A DNA stretch of 64,000 nt from Strongylocentrotus purpuratus (GCF_000002235.5 NW_022145526.1:1817501-1881500); one strand, 5' to 3'; shown: positions 1 through 13,110, numbered from the stretch's first letter. Numbers and translations: made by a program. Notes: generated by a model not told the origin, from the sequence alone.

Positions 1-2575
1 CAAAACTAAACATGGCGAATATCCAAAACGACTTGAAATACCTACCGATAGGTATTTGGCAGATATGTCGTCTAGTTGATGTGCAGGCTACTCGATTCCA
101 TCGTCCATGTATTGGGCCAGTGAGGCTCGATCCAGACCTCATCACAGCACAGTAAGGTGGTTGTTGGTCCGTATATAGAGGAGAATCCCAGTAGGTGTAC
201 CTTGAAAGTGATTAATTCATATAAATTAAATATGATTAGCGATACAACTTGTATTTATGCATATAAGATATAAAACTCTACTACATTACGAATCGAGTGT
301 CTTTGGAAAAAAGTATATTGAATCTCCTGTTGAATTAATTTAAAGTGCCTATGACTAATATTGTAAAGGTATTGAAATGGTAGTTTTTAGCCTTTTACTC
401 TGAGTTTTTCATTCATCCGTTGACAAAATTGAGCTTAGAGCAAGTATTAAGCTGTAGATTATCGTAGCATGAGGAATTATTGATAACAGATTAACAATTA
501 AAAAATAACAGATTTGTTTCGTGAAGAAAACCTAATTTCATCTTTTTTTCGTTGGGATACAGAAAACCGTAAGACGCAAACGTGATTTAGTGGCGTGACA
601 CGCTTTCAGAGTCGGTCATTTTGTTCTCATTCGTTAGGCAGAAAGGTGCCGCCCACCCCTCCTTTTCAAATGGCTAGTGCACCTTTTCCGCACTCATATA
701 CTTATAAGTCAACATAAGTATAATGATATATATAATCAGGTAATGAGGAAATCATTAAGGGGAGAAAAAATAGAAAAAAGGAGTGGCATTATATCACGAT
801 GATAGCTGATACATACCCAGGGGCCGTTTCATCAATCCATCTGTATGTACCATCCTCATCCATGTCTTCTAAGCCGATGTAATAGTGACCTCCATCTGTT
901 AATAATTTCCTGGCTATGAAATCCTGTATATGTTATAAATGCAACATCATGAATGTGGATGTTTACATCAAAGTGGCATTAATACCATCACCATCATACT
1001 CAAAAGCTAACTACGATTATGCCAAGTGAGTACTTCGGTTATAGCACTAAATTTGCATGTAAGCTAGAATTTGCACTTGTTTTAGTCAAACAGTTACAGT
1101 GTAAAATTTAATATTCAAATTATAAAGAAAAAAGTTACTTCATGCTGTTTTCTTACTTTGTCTACTAACAATTTTCAGGGAGGAGACATATTACCATATG
1201 TATCTTTTTGGGCAAATTTGCAGAAGAACATAGAATACCCCTTAATAATTATCAATCATTTTCATTTTTTGAGAAATGATCTATCCTTCGTCTTTCAATT
1301 TATATGTTTGGTATTACCAGAACATTTTGTGTCATATATCTGATATAGATTTAAATATAGAGTTTGTAATTACTATCTTTTGAAATAGTAGAGTTATAAT
1401 CGAATTCAGAAAAATGGAATCCATTCTATTTGATTTTGACAATTCTCAAACGTCTTAATTAACACACATCGAGTCTTATCTACTAAAGATTCAACCTTTT
1501 CCGGTTTTCTCCTGGTTTAGTGTCACATGATTGTGACCAGTAAACAATGGTTCGTAGTAAATATAATACTTTGCACTATAGCCCGAAATAGACTTAAGTA
1601 TACATCATACATTTCTCCTTGTCACTATTCATCAATAAATAAAAATCATAAGCTTTAAGGTTATTCCTACATATTATTGAAAAGGACACAACAGGAGGAA
1701 TCAGGAAAATTGAAAGACAGTAATCATCTAAGTTACAACCCGGGGGAGGGGGAGGCTACTCGCCTAATACGCCATACGGGGATGTGCCGCTCTAATGGGT
1801 TACTTTTTGCCAAAAGATCCCCAAACAGGGGGTTTGATTTTGTGCTGCAAAGTCCCTAAAAGTGCCTCCACTTTTCAGAACTTGGCCTTAAACATAGGTT
1901 ACTACTTTGTTCTGGATAATATCTCACCTATAGTATCGCTAATTAAAGTGAAAATTCCAGATACAAAATCCGGCAAAAATATTTGAAATTATTTCGCTTT
2001 TCCATCCAAAGTCCTCATCGATGGTCGCACAGATTTATCATTAATTTGAGCTCCACTTCTGACTGATTTATAAACAGGTAATTCTAACCCCCCCCCCCTC
2101 CATGAGCGTAGGCAAAACAAACATTCTGGGTAAGATATAAACGAAGGATCATAAATTATGATTTGTTGATATCAGCCTTGGCAATATTTCAATGCCGTAT
2201 TTGGTCTGAATAAGTAAAAAGTTGCCAGAAATCCGGATACTTTATAGACATAGTATGCAACGTTTCAGTAGAAAAGTTATATAATGTGTTTAATTACACG
2301 TTTTGCTCCATAAGAACCGATACATATATAATGTAATATACGGTAAAAGTACGTACGTACATTTTTTTCAGCTGATTTGATGATTGGCATGTCACCCCCT
2401 AAGCTTTGACAGTTTGCACGTGTTTCAGAGAATGTCCTTTGACCATCATGGTAGAAGACATACTGATAACCACCATACACATTCAACCCTGATGTAGAAC
2501 ACTCCTGACATTCAACTGTAATATAACAAGATACAAAGCATCAACACGGTAATCTTCACGGTCGGGATTCACCAT
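1..2575. repeat. Segmental duplication, gene B copy (matches 34497-38300)
   Basis: Exons and introns both match the CTLD1 region of gene A over almost the whole interval. Intronic stretches match closely, such as the blocks around 200-500 versus 34700-35000 and 1400-1900 versus 36320-36830. Gene A has extra sequence at about 35080-35400, 35715-35890 and 36980-37860. The intron match means that a genomic segment was duplicated, not an mRNA copied. Confidence 0.9.
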
Positions 2576-4095
2576 AAACCCCTTAATTAGTAAATGCTCA
2601 CTTGCTGCAGGAGGGGAACGAAAGGAGTGGAAAGTCTTTTAATTTATTTAAACGCATTCGTGAGCTATAAAGCGTAACAATGGGATGTGTAACATTCCAC
2701 TTGGTTTTGAAGTTCCATGCTCCGAGCCGCGCTTCCACTGCGGGGACTTTCGGAGGCCAGGCACCAGTTTCACATGTATTACAAAATATCAAATTACAGG
2801 CAAAATTTCAGTGTAAATTATAACTTTATGTGGGGATAGTATTGGGAATAGTGCATCAAACAATTCTTCAAATTTAGTACTCGACCCTTCCTATAATTTG
2901 TGTGCCAGAGTTGGTAGAAGAAAAAATATATCCTGACAAAAACTCAATATTTTTGGATGTATGCATGTTTTAATGTCCCGTTATTTAATCCATGATTTAC
3001 AATCTTCGATAACTTTAAGTTTGCTAATGCGTGTTTTCGATTGTTTTTTTATATTTTTGCAGTTGGAAAAAGGATGAAATTACACAAGTTTGTGTTTGTG
3101 TTCTACCCATTACACATTCGACAATGGATGGGAAATTACTGAAAGGGACAGCGAACAGTTGCTGTGAAACCGTTTTCTGATATTTTAAGCGCTCTTTTAT
3201 CTCACCACCTGGTCAAAAGTCGCAGATTAGCGCATAACCTTTCGGCGGCTTTGAGCATGGGGTCAAAGGAAAGCGGCTTGATTCCACTCCTTTCTCTTAC
3301 CTCCCTGCTTGCTGCTAAGATCCTTAGACAAGGTTTATTGCCCACATTTCTCCCTCCCCATGCCCCTAGGTGTAATCAATTGGTACCTGTCAATGCCGAG
3401 GAATGTATAAAATGTCGAGCCCACAGGAACAGCAGTTTTAAGAACTTGAACGGGGCGTTGTGGCGTGCGCCTGTAATCCGGCTAAAAATGGAAGTTACAA
3501 ACAGATTCAGCCAAGGACGCAGGTTCGAAACTGAGTCACGTTTTTTCGGATGGTGACGTTAAAGGTCGGTCCGCAGACGTAAATAATCATATCTGATTGA
3601 TACACGTATGTAAAAGCCCAATTACAAACACGCCTACCTCGGCTGTAAAAATAGGACCAAATCATCATTATTCCTACTGTGTTAGGCAACGATATATTTT
3701 TGTCAATGTATAAGTTCAGCCTACCGAAATTTAAATAGGGCCTAAATAACAAATATTGTATTGCCCTTTAGGTGCCAGCACCTGGGTTGGTCGGTCGATT
3801 TTTTCCCCTCGTTGGGTTGTTATTTATTAAAACATCAAAATTAAAATATTAACAAAATAGATAAGGATGAAAAGATAGGAAACATCAACAAAATATTTCT
3901 CAAAATATGAATAGTCCTGAACCTAAAAATACATGTTTGAAGTATGTAAACATAATTTCATTTTGACCCTCTTGTGGACACATTTGGTAGGAACATCCAG
4001 TAAGTTTGATACAAACCTGTTGAAGATGAAAGAATCCATATCAGAGTAAGAGGCAGGAACACTCTAAACCATCCAAGTACTGTATCCCCAGACAT
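46..4095 (-). CDS. Gene B: 5' part of a paralogous CTLD receptor (continues past the window edge)
   Basis: Exons 4095-4017 (signal peptide, MSGDTVLGWFRVFLPL), 2515-2361, 923-817 and 200-46 encode a signal peptide and one complete CTLD. Exon lengths 79, 155, 107 and 155 nt equal those of gene A except for a 6-nt (two-codon) difference in the middle exon. All splice sites look intact and phases are the same (1-0, 0-2, 2-1). Visible motifs are NCQSLGGDMPIIKS, YYIGLEDMDEDG, WNRVAC and RHICQ. The last exon ends in phase 1, so more domains should follow to the left of position 1. The gene lies about 11 kb downstream of gene A in the same orientation. Whether it keeps the Tie block and ITAM tail cannot be seen. 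Confidence 0.85.
2576..3890. other. Gene B intron 1, unique part
   Basis: No counterpart is seen in gene A intron 1. Open frames here are short and lack recognisable motifs. I see no supported gene. Confidence 0.5.
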
Positions 4096-4400
4096 TGTAA
4101 ATATCACAAAAACACAGAGAGTAAGATGCAATGCCCAATAGTGAAGTCCACTATTGCATATATGAATTCCTCCCTATATATGTACACATAGCACGAAAGA
4201 TTACACTTTAAGTCCTGATACGGCAGAGCAACTTGGAATGGCCTGTGATATGATTCCAGTTCCCAATTATTGTGACTGAGTATTAAAACGGAAGTCGAAT
4301 ATGCCGGGTATCAAATTAAAGACAATGTACTTCCTCCTTGTGGGTTAACACCCCCTAAACCGAGGGTGGTGGTACGTACATGTACGAGAGCTACTGAGGC
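4096..4400 (-). promoter_or_regulatory. Gene B 5' flank conserved with gene A
   Basis: About 300 bases upstream of the gene B start codon align with 45688-45990 upstream of gene A, while most of intron 1 does not. The stretch probably holds the 5' UTR and part of the promoter. I see no convincing TATA box at a fixed distance. The similarity may reflect duplication age alone, without selection. Confidence 0.4.
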
Positions 4401-4639
4401 ATGATGAGGTGTACCGCGCGAAGTGAAATAAATCATATTTTTGATAACACATTCGTGGTAGAACCGTGAACAGGTTTGTCTTTGTGAATCAGTCATGTGA
4501 TTCACGGACAAAAAGACACTTGAATATGCTATTATGATTATCAGGAAAAAAAACCTCAATGAAGGTCATATTTCCATACAATGACGCGGGAAAGCCGAGT
4601 AGGACTTATTTGTACAAAGTTACTTCCCTTTTCGAGGCT

Positions 4640-5240
4640 CATCGTTATTCATTTATTTATATTTTCTAGTTTTATTTCAAGAGGGTGGTTTTATTTCAAG
4701 TACATTTCTGGACCTGCTCTCCCAGAGAGCATTCAATTGACATAAAAATATGTACAATAAAAACATGAATTCAAAACATACATACGAAGGTAAAAATATA
4801 CATGGCATATACAATAATTCAACTCAAATTGATATCAAGAAGAAAAAGGGAAAAAAGAGTCAATATAGGTAACATAATAACACACATAAACAATTAAAAG
4901 AGAAAAAGAAACAACAAAAACAACTATCAAATTGAGAAAACTAAATGAAATGTGATTAATAAAGGTTAAAGTAACATGGATTTAGATATGGTGGTGATAG
5001 GTCGTTGTTGATTTTGAAAATCAAGATGCATTTCTGATATTTTATTCTTTCCTCTACTTGCCATTTCAATTTACTCATTACATTATTTTGGGGTGTAAAA
5101 TATTCGGCACGAAGAACTAATCGTGCATATCTATTTTGTAATTTGTGCAACTTTGTTAGACTTTGTTTGGAAGTATTTCCCCCATACTGAATTACAGTAG
5201 TTTAAATGCGGTAGGATATTAAATACAAAAGTGACATTAA
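4640..5240 (-). mobile_element. LINE 3' fragment (RT C-terminus plus 3' UTR)
   Basis: The minus frame near 5240-4960 reads QYGGNTSKQSLTKLHKLQ, then RYARLVLRA and VEERIKYQKC. This is the C-terminal region of a reverse transcriptase of the CR1/Rex/L2-like group. An AT-rich 3' part runs to about 4640. The element is 5'-truncated and carries frame breaks. Confidence 0.7.
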
Positions 5241-5290
5241 GAATCGCATCAGTAAAGCAGGGGCAGCTTTCCAAAGGCTCAATAACATCT

Positions 5291-5601
5291 GGGGGGTGTT
5301 TCACAAAGATCCTAAGTAGAACTTAACTCTAAGTTGGACTTAAAAATTATGGACAGCCATTGGAGTCTTTAAATGAAATATATTCAAAAGCAGAAATTCA
5401 AGTATTTTAGACTTTTTATTAATTCCACATCCAGAACATGAAATCTCCTTGATGATAGAAAATATAAATGATTTCAATAAACAATGAATGCCTTTTAAAA
5501 TAACTTTTACAAAATATTTTCAAAGATGCTAATGGCTTTCCATATTTTTTACGTCCAACTTAGAGATAAGTTCAACTTAGGATCTTTGTGAAACACCCCC
5601 C
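5291..5601. mobile_element. MITE with long terminal inverted repeats
   Basis: The ends are GGGGGGTGTTTCACAAAGAT and its complement, followed by further paired sequence (CCTAAGT.. and ..ACTTAGG). It splits the RTE-like LINE between the codons of NNIW and TSK. The flanks share CTGG, a likely short target duplication. I cannot name the superfamily. Confidence 0.8.
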
Positions 5602-5863
5602 TGGACATCAAAAAGCATTAGTAGCCACAGGAAGATGTATCAACCACTCATCCTCTCAATACCGCTTTATGGGGCAGAATCCTGGACATTTAGAAAAGAA
5701 GTTAGCAACAGGCTAGGCTTCAAGTGTTTGATATGGCATGCCTCCGTCGCATAATGGGGGTGACAAGACTAGACAAGATCCTATCAAAGTATCCTCAACC
5801 TCGATCAAGATGTTGTGGACCAAGTCTCCACTAAAAGACTCAAATATTTTGGCCACGTCTTAA

Positions 5864-6058
5864 AGACCGTCAATACTACTGGGCCAGAAGGGATTAGACC
5901 ACACAGCGAGGTCACTGACAGGGGGCTGTCTAATTAACTCAGCTCTCAACTAACATATGAAAGAGAGGATCTTGGGGGACCGACAGGCACCGATTGGGGA
6001 TTTTTTTTTTTTTATATAGAGGGAGCAAGTAGCTAGCTACAAGTAGGACAGTGGGGCT
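5864..6058. mobile_element. TTAA-flanked element, copy 1
   Basis: The 195-bp insertion starts AGACCGTCA and ends ACAGTGGGGCT. It is flanked by TTAA on both sides, as for piggyBac-type transposition. Reading across the empty site (one TTAA) gives HVLRMKPTRYPQ, the expected LINE coding order. A second copy lies at 11817-12000. Confidence 0.75.
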
Positions 6059-6449
6059 TTAAGAATGAAACCCACAAGATACCCCCAAATTGCTGTTGAA
6101 GGAAATGTCACAGGAAATCGACCCAGAGGCCGTCCACCCAAAAGATGGCTTGACTGCATCTCAGAGGACTGTAAAGCAAGGTCTATAACAAGGCTGACAT
6201 ATGCGTTAAGACGGGCTGCAGACAAAAATACTTGGCATACCATCACCATGAAGAAGCCATCACGAGGACCCTGGCCTGCGTGGACGGCATAAGTCAAGTC
6301 AATCAAATTATTACGGGATATATAATGGCGTATCCGTATAATGAAGGCAATCGTACTCGATACTTTCTTAACAACTGTTCTTATATGTAGCGACCACGTT
6401 GGACATTTGTCATAGTGTTACACCTAGATATTATATACTTTCGACTGAG

Positions 6450-8990
6450 TCGAGTATATTATCACTGTAATGAATACAAATATTATTATTATGAATTTTT
6501 CTTTTAGAACCAAAGAGTATTGTTTTGGGTTTTATTTACATTTAAAACATTTTGTTGTTACGATACTCGAAAGGTCTTTTTGAAGATTTCATTTACAAAC
6601 TTTATAATTCTTTCCATGATGAAACACTGCCGTTTCATCTGCACATGAAGAGTTTAATTCCAAAAGGAGATAAATCCACTTTTGATGAAAATTGAGTTAT
6701 TGATTTCAGTACATTGATTACTTCAGAGCCCGTCTTTCAACAGAAGTATTTACCTAAATTTTGTGAACAATTATGAAAAATGCACCTTATAATATCACTT
6801 TTCCATAGACGCCTGGTCAAAATGTAGTGAACAAATTCTACTTTTTCTGAAATTTCAAAAATTAATTTAGCTCCTTTTGGAACTAAACTCTTCATTTATA
6901 AGGATTTTTTTGGTCTCAGAATGGAGTTGCAGATTACAAATATCATTCACGAAGAGGCAAAAAATAAATGGCCCCAGCATCGATCCTTGTGGAGTGCCTG
7001 ATTTCACAGTTGGAAAAGTACTCTTCGTCCCTTGCAAGAATACACATTGTTGCCTATTGGATAGATATGACTCAAACCACTTAAGTTCAACTCCCCCAAT
7101 ACCATAAAATAACATTTTATGAAGAATCAAGCGGTGTGGTATAACGTCGCACGCCTTTTTCATGTCAAGAAAAATGGCTCCAGTGACCAGGCCTCTGTCC
7201 ATATCATCAAGTAAAACCTTCGACTATTTCAGTCAAGAATGTCAGAGTTGACTGCCCGGGTCTAAACCCTGATTGACGTTCACTTAACAAAGATTTTTTT
7301 TTTTTAAGTTAGTATAAACCTGGTTGTGGACAGCCTTCTCAAATATCTTCGAAATCGTAGGAAGAACAGAATTAGGTCGGTAGTTAGTTAAATGCATTTT
7401 GGTTTCACCTTTATGAATACGTTTTTTTTAAAGGCAAATTTGAATTGATGAAGAAAGTTCCTTTTTGACAATGAACAATACTATTGAAACTCTAGCAATA
7501 TGTGGGGCAGCTATTTTAAGTAGCTTTGGAGGAAGATCATCAATACCAACTGCTTTTGAAACCTAAAGCTTGAGTAGCTCTTTTAATACAAAACATTCTT
7601 CGATCTCTGTAAATTCTAAATTATGTTCTGTTTGCGTTAATGTTTCTCATGCATTTATTTGGAGATGAGAATCATTCGCTTCTGTTATTGGCTTTGGATA
7701 TTATCAAAACTTTCAATAAACATTTCTGCTACCTTTCCTTTCTTTACTAAAATTTGGTTATTTAGAGATTTTATATTCGAATTGGCATCCTTCTTTGGGA
7801 GTAACTTTTCATATCATTACCATTTCCAATGCAACGCTTCTCATAATATTGTTTCTTTAAATTCTTGTTCAGTACATTTGCCCTATTTCTGAATTCGTTA
7901 AAGTTTTCCCAGTCGTCTGTAGTTTGTGTTTATCAAATTTGCGTTTAAAATAATTCTTACCTCTTGCGATACATAAATATTCGTTAGTAATCCAAGGTGA
8001 TCCCCTAGAACGTTTTCTTACTGTGACATACGATACATGAAGATCACAAATGTCTTTGAATTTACGTTTGAAAATATTCTACATATTATCAACATTTTAA
8101 TTGTTTAAGTACAAATTATCCCAGTTTATATCCTAAACATCATTTAAACAAAAAAAGTCATTAAAGTATCTAAATGAACAGTAGGTACTCACAAAACATA
8201 CTTATGGAGGGTGGTGGTTTTACTTTTGATATAAGGTAAATCAATAAATGATGACTTGGGCGGTCTAAGTGATCATTAGACCGATAGACTGTGTGCCACT
8301 TTTCAGTGATTTCAAATTAATTGACACAGTAATTAGATCAATAAGGGTTGTACTAATAACGGTTATACGTGTCGGGGTCCTGATCAGCTATTGCACATTG
8401 TCACACAGATCATTTATCTGCTTTGAAAGATTATCATGAGTTAGCATATTGCAATTTAAATCACCTAATATTACAATATCGTTTGATAGCGTACATTTAT
8501 TTTCTAAATTAATTTCTAGGTTATTAAAAAATACACTACTACTGTTAAGGGGGCGATATACAATTCCAAGATTCTTTGATTTGTGATTGTGTAGTCTAAT
8601 CTCTAGCCACAATAATTTCGAACTCACCGTCTTCAAGATCTGTTTTGTATAAAACATCCAACTCCTCCTCCCTTTTCATCTCTATCAAGTCTTTCGAAAT
8701 GATACCAATCAATTAGTAACAATGAATTACGAATGTTTTCACTTAGCCATGTTTCTGACAAGTTCAGAATTTCGTACGGATTTTGATTCAAATAAAATTG
8801 CAAATCATCCACCTTTTGTCTAAGACTTCGAATATTTAAATGTGCAATTTTTAATCCATTACCCTTTGGAAAGTCATTTATAGAGGTACAGGTATTCGTA
8901 CTTAAGTCATTTAATTGCGTGGCGACAAAATATGATTTCACGCTTGTGTTTGTATAATAATTTTCAAGGTTTAATATGACGTTATGATAC
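6450..8990 (-). mobile_element. CR1-like LINE with endonuclease and RT remnants
   Basis: The minus strand shows an AP-endonuclease-type start (IAHLNIRSLRQKVDDLQ, LSETWLSE, VILGDLN near 8940-8400). Further on are RT blocks (GAIFLDMKKACDVIPH, LSNRQQCVF, SGTPQGSMLGPFIF near 7200-6950) and ADETAVFHHGKN near 6640-6600. Order and orientation agree, so it is one element with many frame breaks. A MITE at 6645-6894 interrupts it just before the ADE motif. Confidence 0.82.
6645..6894. mobile_element. MITE copy 1 (ATGAAGAG termini) inside the LINE RT
   Basis: Termini ATGAAGAGTTTAATTCCAAA and CTCCTTTTGGAACTAAACTC..TTCAT form inverted repeats of about 28 bp. The element is ~250 bp and AT-rich. The same element occurs at 63170-63406. 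Confidence 0.8.
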
Positions 8991-8999
8991 TACTCCTAG

Positions 9000-9430
9000 A
9001 CAGTTTGTTTTTAAAGGATGTAAACTGCACAAATAATGTATTTTTGTCAACGGTCCCTTTGCATCCATTGCGTCGTGATATGGAAATAACGAAAATATAA
9101 TTCAGTTAGGGTTTTCTGCTTGGTATGATGGTATCTGTTGTTACAATATCTCGACCATTGTTAGTAATCAGCGAGGCGTCAACTTTATCTGTATACCTGT
9201 CAACCGAGCAATACACACTTGCATTGCACTGGGTTTCGTAGGGAAAGCCCCTGTATAATCAAACTCAGCAGTGTACTTTATAGCTATTACACTTTGGCGA
9301 TGATAGTCTTGATAGACACATTGGCTGAATTTTCATGGTGCCAACCTTAGATGTGGCGTAAGCCCCATGCCGCAATGCTCTATGATAGTCATGCCCCTTA
9401 ACCTAAATTAGACGTTAAAACGGACGCAAA
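9000..9430. other. Intergenic, nothing recognised
   Basis: No motif-bearing frame, RNA gene or clear repeat was found here. Confidence 0.45.
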
Positions 9431-10640
9431 ACCTGATACTAACCAAGAACAGAACGTTCGAACACTTGAAAAGGAATTTTGCTAAATATCACTGGCCGTG
9501 GGCCCATGACACTTCTATCTGTGTCTCTTAAATCTTCAAATCACTTTGTCACTGCTCTAGGGTCGGCGTTTTCTTTTCATGACCGAGGGGGGGGGGGGGG
9601 GTGCGAAATGCGAGGGACGAGGGAGCGTAGTGAACGAGAGGGGCGAAGGGAACGGAACTGACTACCCCCTTGCAAGTTTTGAAGTTTTGTTGTATAAACA
9701 AAATACATTCCTTAGCAAAATTGTAGTATAAAAACGGAACACAGATTTTCGACAATATTTACTTGTAAGTTTTAATAATAATAATAATACAACAATAATA
9801 ATAATAATAATTATTATGATAATTGGATTTATATAGCGCCTCTTCCTAAGGCTACAAGGCAATGCTCTCTTAGACTATCAACAATTTCAGAGGAGTTGTA
9901 CAGGTAATTTGTTAGTTGTTTTTTGAAGGATATTAATATTATGCGAGGGAGCGAGAAGATTTTTTTATTTTTATTTATCTAAACGCTGCACTCTTTGGCC
10001 CTCCACAGCCTAAAAGTGTGTTGCAGTCTTTAGCCAGTAATTGCTATACATTTTTGTGTGTGCACTTTTTCAACTCGCTCCTCAAGTTTGAGATGCTGGT
10101 TGCCCGAATATCAAAACTTTAGATATGAACAAATGCCAAAAGTTAGAGTGTCTACAGTCCCCCCTCCCCCTCCCCGATTAGTACGCCTATGCTCATTAAA
10201 GGAGAATTCTATCCTGATATTTGTATAGTTTTACTAGAAGTAGAATGAAGGAAATAAACAGGTCAGTGAAAGTCGGAGCAAGTGTCGATTGAAATTAAGA
10301 AAGTTATGAATTTTGGAAGGTGCGACTAATAAAAAACAAATAAACAACGCTGTCATGTATTTAGCGAGGTCTCCTCCCATTTGTAATGTACCCCAAAATA
10401 CACATATTTTCATTTAAAGAAGTTTTCAATCATACATTATGAATTATTGCAAGTATGATTTCATGCAACCCCTGTATGAAACAAATTTGTTCCATCATCA
10501 ATAACTAAGACAATGTTAGTTTATGAACATTTCTGTAGAGAACACAAAATTGTCAGTCAGTGTTTCACCGATGACAACTACAAAAATGTAAACATTTTAA
10601 TCGGATATTGTTCCACCTTCCATAATTTGTTTCCCTTATG
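9430..10640 (+). repeat. Third, interrupted copy of the 57-58 kb repeat family
   Basis: 9430-9480 resembles 57165-57220 (AACGTTCGAACACTTGAAAA), and 10188-10600 resembles 58335-58765 (GGAGAATTCTATCCTGATAT and on). Between them is an unrelated ~700-bp block with poly-G, an AAT microsatellite and a retroelement tail (TTTATATAGCGCC near 9830). Confidence 0.65.
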
Positions 10641-10894
10641 TTTCTGCTTTTAATAAAACAAACTTAATATCAGGGTTGATTTCCCCCTAGATTTATCCGT
10701 TTTTTAAAGTAATTATGTGTTTCGAGCATTGAGGAATGCTTATTGTTGAATTGTTGAATTCAGCGTTATATAGCAATCAGTCAAATTTGACTATTATCAT
10801 TAACTACATTTCAGTTGTTGCTCTGTGTACACGTGCAAAAGTTGAATGTCAAAACGAGATAGATTGACTGATGAGTGGCCCTTAATTAAACTGT

Positions 10895-11110
10895 GTTAGA
10901 ACGGTAGGGGGCACTTATTACAAAAGAAAAGGACACTTTTAAAGTAAAATGGGCACCTCTAAGATTTGAAAAGATGCAACTATCGTAGGTGAAGAGGAGA
11001 CTTATCAGAGGTAGTAAGAGGAACTTATAGAATTGTGGAACGGCATCTATTAGAAATAAAAAGGGGCATTTATCTGAAGTAAAAGGGGATATCTTTCCTA
11101 TGTTAAAAAA
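10895..11110 (+). repeat. Degenerate minisatellite of GGGGCACTTAT-type units
   Basis: About nine diverged 23-25 bp units vary around GGGCACTTATCAGAAGTAAA. A related array lies at 40590-40950. The block leads into a CCCCTG-rich stretch and a (CT)n tract at 11180-11290. Confidence 0.6.
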
Positions 11111-11816
11111 GAGTCCCTTTACAGGTACTAGAATGGGGGGATGTGCCCCCTGCAACCCCTGCCCCCCGGCTCTGTTCTCCAGTCTATCACTTTGTGTTTC
11201 TCTCTCTCTGTATGCCTGTCTCTCTTCCCCTCTCTTCCTCCTCTCACACCCTCTCTCCGTTATCTCCTTCATTCTCTATCTCGCTCCTTCGGCTTCCTGA
11301 AATATCGCTGAACTTCAAACAATCACCTTTCAATGATAGGTCTTTATTGTATATACTACAGAAAGATTATGTTGAGTCATGCCGTAACATTAAGACAATT
11401 TTTTACGATCCTTTTTCTCATTGCAGAAGGTCATACCATAAAACGCAAAAACAAATATTTAAAAAAAATGTTTACATAAAATATAATATATTATTACCCA
11501 TTGAAACTGTGGCCTTTCACTGTGCATTCGTTATTCTGCCGCTTAAAAGCAAATTCAACATTTTCATTTCAAACATTTACGTAATTCATCCCATGGCTCC
11601 CTGACATATACTGCTTTCTTTCTTTCGTCTTATTTTCGCCTCTCTCATTTCCCCCCTTTTTTTTCATTCTACTTTTTATTGAACTTAATCTACGTGCTCA
11701 ATAGACTGTTTTTAAATATACGAGCGAATCTAAAATTTACAAGCTTAGCTTTTTACTAGATTACCCTATATTTCATGACAACTAAATTTGTCTAATTACA
11801 GATTGAAGACCGTCAG

Positions 11817-12000
11817 TAGTCTTAACTAGTTTGGCTAGGATGGTTTATACCACACAGCGAGGTCACTGACAGGTGGCTATCTCATCAACTCAGCTCTAAA
11901 ATAACATAAGAAATAGAGGATCATGGGAGACCAACAGGCACCGATTGGGGAAATTTTCTATATAGAGGGAGCAAGCAGCTACAAGTAGGACAGTGGGGCT
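11817..12000. mobile_element. TTAA-flanked element, copy 2
   Basis: About 184 bp similar to 5864-6058 along the whole length, including CACACAGCGAGGTCACTGAC. It is flanked by TTGA and TTAA, consistent with one decayed target duplication. Confidence 0.7.
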
Positions 12001-12009
12001 TTAAATACC

Positions 12010-13110
12010 ATGCAATTGTATTTATATCTTCGTATGTTATTTCGACTGTATTTTTACTTTCACGGCCTGATATTACTGTATGTATTTGTACACCTATTGA
12101 AAGAACAATTCTTTTCATTCCTGTTGTTTATTGCTTATGATTTATGTAAGAAATGTGAATCTTTGTGAAAGATGAAGTATGAAGAAGAAAAAAAATGAAA
12201 GATAAACCAAAACTTTTTTGAAGCCTAAAACATTAGACACAACTTTCATATCATCGTATTTTTACTAAAATTAGAATGGTTTATTTTTTGAATAACTATC
12301 AAATGAAAATATGTTAGGGGAACCCATCTCACAAAAGGAACCTTATTTACAAGCATAATGCTTCTAAGGTTTCCTCTTCATTACTGTAGATTAAGTTAGC
12401 ATCCTTTGTATTTAATGACTTGCATGGAATCGTTTTTATAGTTTTAATATTACCTATCTATCTAATATATTTATACGTTTTGTTACCTTGTAAATGCGTT
12501 ACTTAGTAAATTCTTTTCATATGCAGATAAGGTGGAAATAAAACCTAAACACAAAATTTAAAAATTATTCACCCATGTATTACAAATCTAAAAATGCTTA
12601 AATAATCAGACGGATTAGTTTTGTTAAGAAATGTTCAAAGTGCTAATTGACGAGTTTAAACAAAACAAAGTAAGTATATTTTGGAGGTATTCTTTATTGT
12701 TTGTACATTTTTTATGTTTACATAATGTGCATTCTATAATTATATTTATCAGGACTCACATTTGATATGTGCCTGAACATAAAAGTTGACTTGGATTACA
12801 TAATCTAATTCTATTGATTAACTTCTAATTCTAATAGTTAATTATTAACTAAAAATACACCTTTACATAATACACGCCTTCATGTTAATTTTAATATGCA
12901 TAATCTATGTCTATCTTCAAAACTTATTTTTTATATTTTATCGTTCAAATCTACTACCGTTGACCTATTAATCAACTTGAATTCCACTGCTTAGTAGTCG
13001 TAGGAGCAGCTGTATTAATACTAATACTACTACTAATAATAACAAGAATAATAATTATTGATTATTTATTCATTATTTTCCACTAATGTAGTAATAATGC
13101 TTATCATCAG
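12010..13110. other. AT-rich intergenic DNA
   Basis: Very AT-rich with short TAATA runs near 13015-13060. No gene or RNA is supported. Confidence 0.45.

Larger units (their letters stand above)
5240..6300 (+). mobile_element. RTE-like LINE 3' end carrying two nested insertions
   Basis: Plus-strand frames give AAFQRLNNIW, PLYGAESWTFRKE, CLRRIMGVTRLDKI, YFGHVL, then MKPTRYPQIAVEGN and RPRGRPPKRWLDCI, the typical C-terminal region of RTE-type LINEs. The coding order is interrupted by a MITE at 5291-5601 and by a TTAA-flanked element at 5864-6058. The LINE is 5'-truncated and decayed. Confidence 0.75.

Noticed and set aside
1158-1986. Short plus-strand frames in the gene B introns
   Set aside because: Intronic, antisense and not preserved as open frames in the duplicated gene A introns.
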